Assembly (NCBI GenBank): GCA_020060485.1
Contig: JAGVAB010000012.1
Location: forward strand, 1-19,532
From: Anaerolineales bacterium
Lineage (GTDB): Bacteria > Chloroflexota > Anaerolineae > Anaerolineales > Anaerolineaceae
DNA: 19,532 nucleotides
Direction of reading: 5' to 3'
Each line of letters starts with the position of its first letter. Position 1 is the first letter of the stretch. Shown here piece after piece: positions 14,681 through 19,532 of the stretch. A program made the position numbers and the translations under genes. The notes under the pieces were generated by a model that ran no database searches, was not told the DNA's origin, and was given only the letters and a program-made list of their open reading frames with translations.

Positions 14681-16207
14681 TCACTCATCCCCAGGCAGCA
14701 ACACCCACCTGGCTGCGTCAAATCCAACCAATTCATTCGCTCCCGGGTTTTCGGTTGCCAGGTTGCTCAAACGCAAAAAAGCTTGCCCATCCGGTTCAAA
14801 AGCATACACCCCCAGACTGGCCCATTTGCCCTGATGTTCCGCCTGATCCAGGATCACAGGGAAGATTCCTGACGGCGTACCAACCTCATAACGGGCGGAA
14901 CGGAAGGTGGCAAACTCATGCGGGCAGAACACCTGCACCTCATATCGCCCGGCAGACGGTAAAGCCGGCAACCACTCCACCAGTGCATCCGCTTCACCAA
15001 ATACCGGAGAAGCCCACACCAGATCACCGCCAATGCCATAGGCAGATAGCCAGGTTGTGCCGCCGGAGCGCACAAAGCCATGATCGCCATCGTCCACCAT
15101 AATCAAGAACGCGTTGGGCACCCGTACATCTGCCATCGGCAGCCCCTGCGGGAAGGCATACATTGACCAATCTGGTGTCGGGGTTGGGGTCGTGGTGGCC
15201 GCAGCCAAAACTGTGGGCGTATTCTGCCTGGGTTGTGGACTGCCAACCCGGGACGTGGCAGTGGCCGTCCGGCTGGGCAGCGGTGTTGCTGTAATAGTTG
15301 GCTGCAAGGTGGCCGTGGTTGAGGGCAGAGTGGCGGTGTAAACCAGTGTGGCAGGCGGCGGCATGGGCAGCCAATCCGGAAGTGGCAATGGGGAAGCAGC
15401 CGCCAAAAACGGGAAAACCAGAAACAAACCGATGTTGGTTAAGCCGTGCGCCAGGGTCACTCCCAGGATTGAGCCTGTACGCAGGACAACCAACCCAAAG
15501 AAAAGCGCTACAGCCAGCACGAACAAGAAATCTGTCAGGGATTGGTAACCCAGATGCATCACGGCAAACAACAAAGCGGCATACACCAACCCCCAACTGC
15601 CTATGGCTTCACGTGCCGTGGGTTGCAGCAAACCGCGGAAAATGACCTCCTCCAGCAATCCAGTGAAGATCAGCAGGATTAAGGCCGGCTGCCAGACCAA
15701 ACGGAATGAGAATTCAGCCACCAACGGCTGTGGGCGCAGGATGAGGTATTCCACATAACCCAACAGGATACCCGAAAGCGCCACTAACCCCTGAAGCCAC
15801 AACCGGTTCCGGTTGAACAACAAACGGTCAATATTCACTCCAGCCATCCGAGCGGTGAAAAATGCCGCCAGAAAAAGTGGCGCACCGATCAGCATGTACC
15901 AGTAGATGAATGGGTAATCGCTCAGCGGCAAGGAAAGACTTATCAGGCGGATCAACGGCACCAGGGCCAATGACAAATAAAAGCGCTGGGCAACCCGCCG
16001 CCTGGATACCGCACCTTGTACAATCAACATCAGCAGCATTAATCCATGCAGCCCCAAACCAATCATTGGATTTGCGCGGGTGGTTAATACCTCGCCCAGG
16101 GTGATCCCGATGAAAAAAAACAACACCGCCGGGATCATAACCCGGCCTGCAACAGATCCAGCCTGGCCTGCCTGGATGTCCTCTTCCTCGCCCCAAAGTT
16201 TTCTCAA
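14681..16207 (-). CDS. CPBP (CAAX-type) intramembrane protease fused to a golvesin-like extracytoplasmic domain
   Basis: This 508-residue fusion has an N-terminal part (about 24-270) with eight or so membrane segments. It carries the three CPBP/ABI motifs: EEVIFR (186-191), FAVMH (214-218) and HGLTN (254-258), so the glutamyl/His active site looks complete. A Thr/Pro/Ser linker (about 288-347, ending PTPTPDW) follows. The C-terminal 160 residues contain SAGRYEVQVFCPH, VILDQ, GKWASLGVYAF and FDAARWVL. These resemble the beta-sandwich domain at the C-terminus of golvesin and xanthan lyase, usually outside the cell. The start is TTG 16207, preceded by GGTGAAGGACAAGG; the next Met is residue 24. 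It lies 27 bases after the GT-C-like gene on the same strand. CPBP proteins process membrane proteins or confer bacteriocin self-immunity; the substrate here is unknown. Confidence 0.85.
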   Translation of the reverse strand: MRKLWGEEEDIQAGQAGSVAGRVMIPAVLFFFIGITLGEVLTTRANPMIGLGLHGLMLLMLIVQGAVSRRRVAQRFYLSLALVPLIRLISLSLPLSDYPFIYWYMLIGAPLFLAAFFTARMAGVNIDRLLFNRNRLWLQGLVALSGILLGYVEYLILRPQPLVAEFSFRLVWQPALILLIFTGLLEEVIFRGLLQPTAREAIGSWGLVYAALLFAVMHLGYQSLTDFLFVLAVALFFGLVVLRTGSILGVTLAHGLTNIGLFLVFPFLAAASPLPLPDWLPMPPPATLVYTATLPSTTATLQPTITATPLPSRTATATSRVGSPQPRQNTPTVLAAATTTPTPTPDWSMYAFPQGLPMADVRVPNAFLIMVDDGDHGFVRSGGTTWLSAYGIGGDLVWASPVFGEADALVEWLPALPSAGRYEVQVFCPHEFATFRSARYEVGTPSGIFPVILDQAEHQGKWASLGVYAFEPDGQAFLRLSNLATENPGANELVGFDAARWVLLPGDE

Positions 16208-16234
16208 CGGTGTCCCTTGTCCTTCACCCGCGTT

Positions 16235-18160
16235 TCAATTTGCAACGGTATATAAAAATACTTCACCATTATCATAATGCCTCAGACAAAAATCCTGCAA
16301 GAATTGGTTGAAGCCAGCTGTTGGCAAAACATAATCACTCACCTGATAATCGGGATAAGGGATGAAAAAACCGTTGCGCAAATCAAACTGCCGCACCAGG
16401 ATCAGGGCACTGCCGTCATAGGTTGATGGCTTGCGCGGGTCAATTTCAGAGATCTGCTTGATATAGCGGCCTGTCTTGCTGCTGGCCGCGATCTGCCCCG
16501 CCTGCTGTGCCAGGGCATGATCCATACCCTTGACCTCGGCATTATAGAACCCGGGGCGAATACTCAATTCTGGCAGGTATAGCGGGCTGTCCGGCATGGA
16601 ACGCAGCGGCGAAGTCACCATCGTGGCTACCGTCGAAAACACCGCCAATGCCAGCAAACATTTTCGGATCCACGGCGCCCAAAACCCCTCGCTGTCCCTG
16701 TGAAAATTCAGCACCTGTTTCACGCCAAATGCACTGAAAAGACTGGCCGGAACATACAAAAAGGAGATCCAGCGGGCAGGCAGAATATAGCGCAAACCAA
16801 ACAATGCTCCGCCATAAGTGGTGAATACCAGTACACCAGTCAACACAGCCAGAGAAAGAATGGTGGCTTGCCGGCGAAATACATGCAAACAGCTCAAGAT
16901 GCCAACCACGGTCAGCACCAGCAGCAATACCCACCCCAGGTCACCCAGAAAGACCCGCCATTCCGAAAGCAAACCCGCGCCAGAGATCATCTGCACATCA
17001 CCCAGAAAGGCCTCGCGCAAAGACATACGGATGGTCAATGCCACCCTTGCCAAAAATGTTTCGGCAGGTGTGGCGGCATTATAGCTCCAGTACACTACCG
17101 GCAGGATGATGGCGATCAACACGAAGGATATCGAGATAAATTGCAGGCGGTTGCCCTGCGTCTGTTTTTGAGAAAAAAGAACAAAAGACAGAAACAAAAA
17201 GCTCACCGAAAACATCATGATCAGGCTGGAAAGGGTATGGATGAAGATCATCACCACGATCCACAGGATCAATAAAACCGTCCACTTTACCCGATAGTTT
17301 TTCCTGTACCGGTTTCGCAAAACTACGCCCATCAAGACCAAAGCAAAGACCATTACCCCCACCGTCATCGGAATGATCTGCACCCCCCACTGGATTTGAT
17401 AATCACTTAAGGATAAGAACAGGAAAGCCAGCAGGCCGGTTTTGTGGTCGAAAAGAACCCGTCCCATGATATATACACTGACAAAGGACAGGGACTGCAG
17501 AACACTGATGAAAAAGAAACCAGACTTGCCATCGATGGAACTCATCAGGCCAAAAATGCTGATCAACATGTGAAACAACGGAAATGAAGTATACGGCTCA
17601 TTCAGCGGAACCTGCTGAAGGCTGACAAGCCGCTCAATGAAATTCAGATGATAGAACGGATCATTGCCAGTCATGGTGGGATACAGAAAGAAGCCGCTTG
17701 CCTTAAAACCAATCCCCAGCAGCAGGATCTGGATCAATATTACCCGTTGCTGCCATTGAGTAGAGGTTTCAAAAAAAACGATCTGCGCTGTAGTAAACAC
17801 GACTGCCATCAGAAACAGGATGACATAGGGCCAGCCGCGCGAATAACCGGTGGTAGAGCGCAGATACCACACACTTGACAGCAGAAACACCAGGGTCAAT
17901 AAAGAAAACCCGGCAAAGACCAACGCACTGTGCCTGGAATGATCCTGCAGGGTTTCTTTATTGACCACCGCAAAAACGCCATGAAAGACCAGGTAAAAAA
18001 GGCAGGCAATGACAATGCTATACCCGAAATATGCCCGGTTCAATCGAAAATGATTGCTGACCAGGATCTCCGCCGCGCCGGTAACCACCCCCAAAAGCGC
18101 AAGCATCAAATCCGGCCTGCGTACGAAAAACCGCACCTTTTCTTTGATCATCTCCGCCAT
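16235..18160 (-). CDS. large polytopic membrane protein, probable GT-C-type glycosyltransferase
   Basis: This protein of about 641 residues has 12 or more hydrophobic segments and a C-terminal soluble region (about the last 110 residues). The first extracytoplasmic loop carries YPTMTGNDPFYHLNFIE (about residues 160-176), with an Asp followed by PFYH. This recalls the acidic catalytic loop of GT-C enzymes (STT3/AglB, PMT, ArnT type), which use lipid-linked sugars. The later GLRYILPARW segment is of a kind seen in such transporter-like transferases. The exact family is not certain. The start is unclear: ATG 18160 has GGAAACGG before it. GTG 18172 lacks a site, and ATG 18151 would form an ATGA overlap with the upstream GT2 gene. 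The coupling to a GT2 gene suggests an envelope glycan or protein glycosylation pathway. Confidence 0.72.
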   Translation of the reverse strand: MAEMIKEKVRFFVRRPDLMLALLGVVTGAAEILVSNHFRLNRAYFGYSIVIACLFYLVFHGVFAVVNKETLQDHSRHSALVFAGFSLLTLVFLLSSVWYLRSTTGYSRGWPYVILFLMAVVFTTAQIVFFETSTQWQQRVILIQILLLGIGFKASGFFLYPTMTGNDPFYHLNFIERLVSLQQVPLNEPYTSFPLFHMLISIFGLMSSIDGKSGFFFISVLQSLSFVSVYIMGRVLFDHKTGLLAFLFLSLSDYQIQWGVQIIPMTVGVMVFALVLMGVVLRNRYRKNYRVKWTVLLILWIVVMIFIHTLSSLIMMFSVSFLFLSFVLFSQKQTQGNRLQFISISFVLIAIILPVVYWSYNAATPAETFLARVALTIRMSLREAFLGDVQMISGAGLLSEWRVFLGDLGWVLLLVLTVVGILSCLHVFRRQATILSLAVLTGVLVFTTYGGALFGLRYILPARWISFLYVPASLFSAFGVKQVLNFHRDSEGFWAPWIRKCLLALAVFSTVATMVTSPLRSMPDSPLYLPELSIRPGFYNAEVKGMDHALAQQAGQIAASSKTGRYIKQISEIDPRKPSTYDGSALILVRQFDLRNGFFIPYPDYQVSDYVLPTAGFNQFLQDFCLRHYDNGEVFLYTVAN

Positions 18161-19047
18161 GCCCGTTTCCACAACGCTGGAAGCTGCCCCAAGACTTCCT
18201 TCAATCGCTGCCGCCTAAAATAGGCCAATATCTCGTCATCTTCGATGTGCGCCTCCCGGCGCCAGACTGCCTTCAGGTAGCCATACAGATGCGCCAGAAA
18301 GAGGTATTTCGGCGAGCGGAAAACCAATTCATACAAAGCATGCCCCAACACCAACACAGGGTGGTATCCAAGGTAATGCTGTTCTGAACCAGCCATTTCC
18401 CAGCGCGCCCACAAAGAAGTCGAACTGTGCGTCTTCCGCCGGTGCCAGGCCTCGATCTGGTCAAAACGGCGCAATGTCCAGCCGCGCATTGCTGCCCGTG
18501 CTTCGGCCACGGTTTCCGGGGCTCTGGTCAAAGGACTGCCGCCAATCTGATCAAAGCAATCCTTGCGAAAGAGGCGGATACCGTCCGTAGGATGGTCGGA
18601 TAAGACCACCTCCTTTTTCACCCCCTTCTGCCCTGGCTCGCCATTGGTCAACGACGGGCTGGCTATTCCCAGCCGTGGATCGCAGGAAAACTCGGATGAC
18701 AGGGCAGCAAAACAATCCGCCTCGAAGATCACATCTGCATCCACCTTGCCAAGCAAATCGTAGTTGATCTGTCTGCTTAAGGCTTCTTTTTGTAAAGCCT
18801 CAAAACCAATTGCCACCACCCGCGCATAATGCAAGCCCAGGCCGCCATGCTCAAACGGCAGAGTCACACTGCACACCCAGGGGTGATCCTCGCACAGCTG
18901 GTCGATGATGGCCTGGCTGTTATCACTGCTGGCGTCATTGACCAATAGCCACAAGGCGGGCGGGGTCGTCTGTCGGGCAAGCATACCGGCCAGCATGGGC
19001 AGGTAGGTCTCTTCATTCTTGATGGGAGTCAACAAGATATATTCCAT
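18148..19047 (-). CDS. family 2 glycosyltransferase (GT-A fold)
   Basis: The 299-residue protein starts with ILLTPIKNEETYLP. It then shows LWLLVNDASSDNS (32-44) and a DxD metal/nucleotide-sugar motif in KVDADVIFE (101-109, Asp103 and Asp105). This is the standard order of inverting GT2 enzymes. The C-terminal third has amphipathic and hydrophobic stretches (about 225-255) that could hold it at the membrane; no full transmembrane helix is clear. GGAAGAAG about 9 bases ahead of ATG 19047 selects this start over an upstream in-frame one at 19098, which would overlap the preceding gene. It probably transfers a sugar from a nucleotide donor to a lipid or nascent glycan, acting before the GT-C-like protein encoded next (inference). 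The donor and acceptor are unknown. Confidence 0.88.
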   Translation of the reverse strand: MEYILLTPIKNEETYLPMLAGMLARQTTPPALWLLVNDASSDNSQAIIDQLCEDHPWVCSVTLPFEHGGLGLHYARVVAIGFEALQKEALSRQINYDLLGKVDADVIFEADCFAALSSEFSCDPRLGIASPSLTNGEPGQKGVKKEVVLSDHPTDGIRLFRKDCFDQIGGSPLTRAPETVAEARAAMRGWTLRRFDQIEAWHRRKTHSSTSLWARWEMAGSEQHYLGYHPVLVLGHALYELVFRSPKYLFLAHLYGYLKAVWRREAHIEDDEILAYFRRQRLKEVLGQLPALWKRAWRR

Positions 19048-19070
19048 TGTTTTGCTTCTTCCGCAACCCA

Positions 19071-19532
19071 TCATTTCAGCACCGTCAAGTGGAGGCAATC
19101 CCCTCCCGAAATTTCCAGCCAGCGGTAGTCCACAAACCCTTTGTGCTGGTTGAGAGCGATCCGGAGTTTTTCACCCGGCAACGGTAATTGGCTATACGCA
19201 ATCTGTATTTCTGCCCGTTGGCTGGGGAAAATCTCGTAATTCCCCAGGATCACCTGTTCTCCTTGTTCGTTCTGACAGATCAGGGTGAACAATTGCACCT
19301 GTTCCTCATGACTCTCAACCACCAGCCGCACCGGTACATCCAGCGCCCCGCTGCCTGCCGCCACATAAAATTCGGTGTAACTCTCACGGGTTTCATGAAC
19401 ATGCAACAGACCAAACCCCAACAGGCTCAAGGGCACGATCACAGCCACCAACAAAGCTGTCCAGTGTGGACGCCTGGCGATTACGCGTTTTCGGAAAAAA
19501 ACAGCATCCTTGATCTTCAACCCAAGCAGCAA
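19071..19532 (-). CDS. membrane-anchored protein, C-terminal part (DUF1616-like), cut by window edge
   Basis: The reading frame is open to the window edge, so the N-terminus lies outside; the apparent first residue (a TTG) is probably internal. The visible 153 residues hold a basic stretch (RKRVIARRPHW), one transmembrane helix (about 26-43) and an extracytoplasmic beta-rich domain beginning ESYTEFYV. The TEFY start after a helix and the beta pattern recall the C-terminal domain of DUF1616 membrane proteins, which often lie beside polysaccharide genes. I am only moderately sure. It is the first visible gene of the minus-strand envelope cluster, 23 bases before the GT2 gene. Confidence 0.55.
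   Translation of the reverse strand: MLLGLKIKDAVFFRKRVIARRPHWTALLVAVIVPLSLLGFGLLHVHETRESYTEFYVAAGSGALDVPVRLVVESHEEQVQLFTLICQNEQGEQVILGNYEIFPSQRAEIQIAYSQLPLPGEKLRIALNQHKGFVDYRWLEISGGDCLHLTVLK

Noticed and set aside
15024..15596. Minus-strand ORF of 190 codons within the CPBP gene
   Set aside because: It is an alternative frame of the same strand with no ribosome site or domain; the main frame has intact protease motifs.
1..19532. CRISPR array, insertion sequence, phage or defence island
   Set aside because: No spaced direct repeats, transposase, integrase, tRNA-like attachment site or known defence domains were seen. The genes are metabolic, transport and envelope types.

Overview
The window looks like a chromosomal segment of a mesophilic Chloroflexota bacterium, most likely an Anaerolineae relative. 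This rests on gene content and protein style, not on a marker gene. Lipoproteins have LSAC lipoboxes followed by Ala/Pro- or Thr/Pro-rich linkers. A MoeA gene sits beside a MoeA fused to a periplasmic-binding-like domain. A membrane protease carries a TPTPTP linker and a golvesin-like C-terminal domain. TTG starts, ATGA overlaps and sigma70-like promoters (TTGACA / TATAAT) are all present.

Bases 1-5338 (+ strand) form a probable operon: a divergent UbiA-like membrane protein, moeA, a lipoprotein with a degenerate polysaccharide-deacetylase (NodB/CE4) fold, and a moeA-PBP fusion. The two MoeA proteins belong to molybdenum cofactor assembly. The two other proteins have each lost residues their families normally need. 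Next come two single genes: a bcp-type peroxiredoxin with a clear promoter (5519-5989) and a COG1237-type metallo-beta-lactamase-fold protein (6341-7243). A small GC-rich intergenic repeat lies between them.

Bases 7291-13346 hold a complete LivJ/K-H-M-G-F branched-chain amino acid ABC transporter operon. Its upstream leader is the most interesting part of the window. A consensus promoter (TTGACA-16-TATAAT) is followed by a 39-codon ORF in which 15 codons are Leu/Ile/Val. Then come a perfect 9-bp hairpin and a strong intrinsic terminator. The left arm of that terminator can pair instead with a segment inside the short ORF. This has the layout of a ribosome-dependent transcription attenuator for amino acid uptake. 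A perfect 36-nt palindrome separates the binding-protein gene from the permease genes, and a strong terminator closes the operon.

Bases 13347-14668 contain a region that folds well on paper (13378-13523, a candidate structured RNA), an RNA 2',3'-cyclic phosphodiesterase (thpR) gene, and a self-contained unit for a 75-residue two-helix membrane protein with its own consensus promoter and terminator.

Bases 14681-19532 (- strand) are a cell-envelope cluster. In transcription order it has the C-terminal part of a membrane-anchored protein, a GT2 glycosyltransferase, a large GT-C-like polytopic membrane protein, and a CPBP (CAAX-type) protease fused to a predicted extracytoplasmic golvesin-like domain. 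The spacing is tight enough for one transcript.
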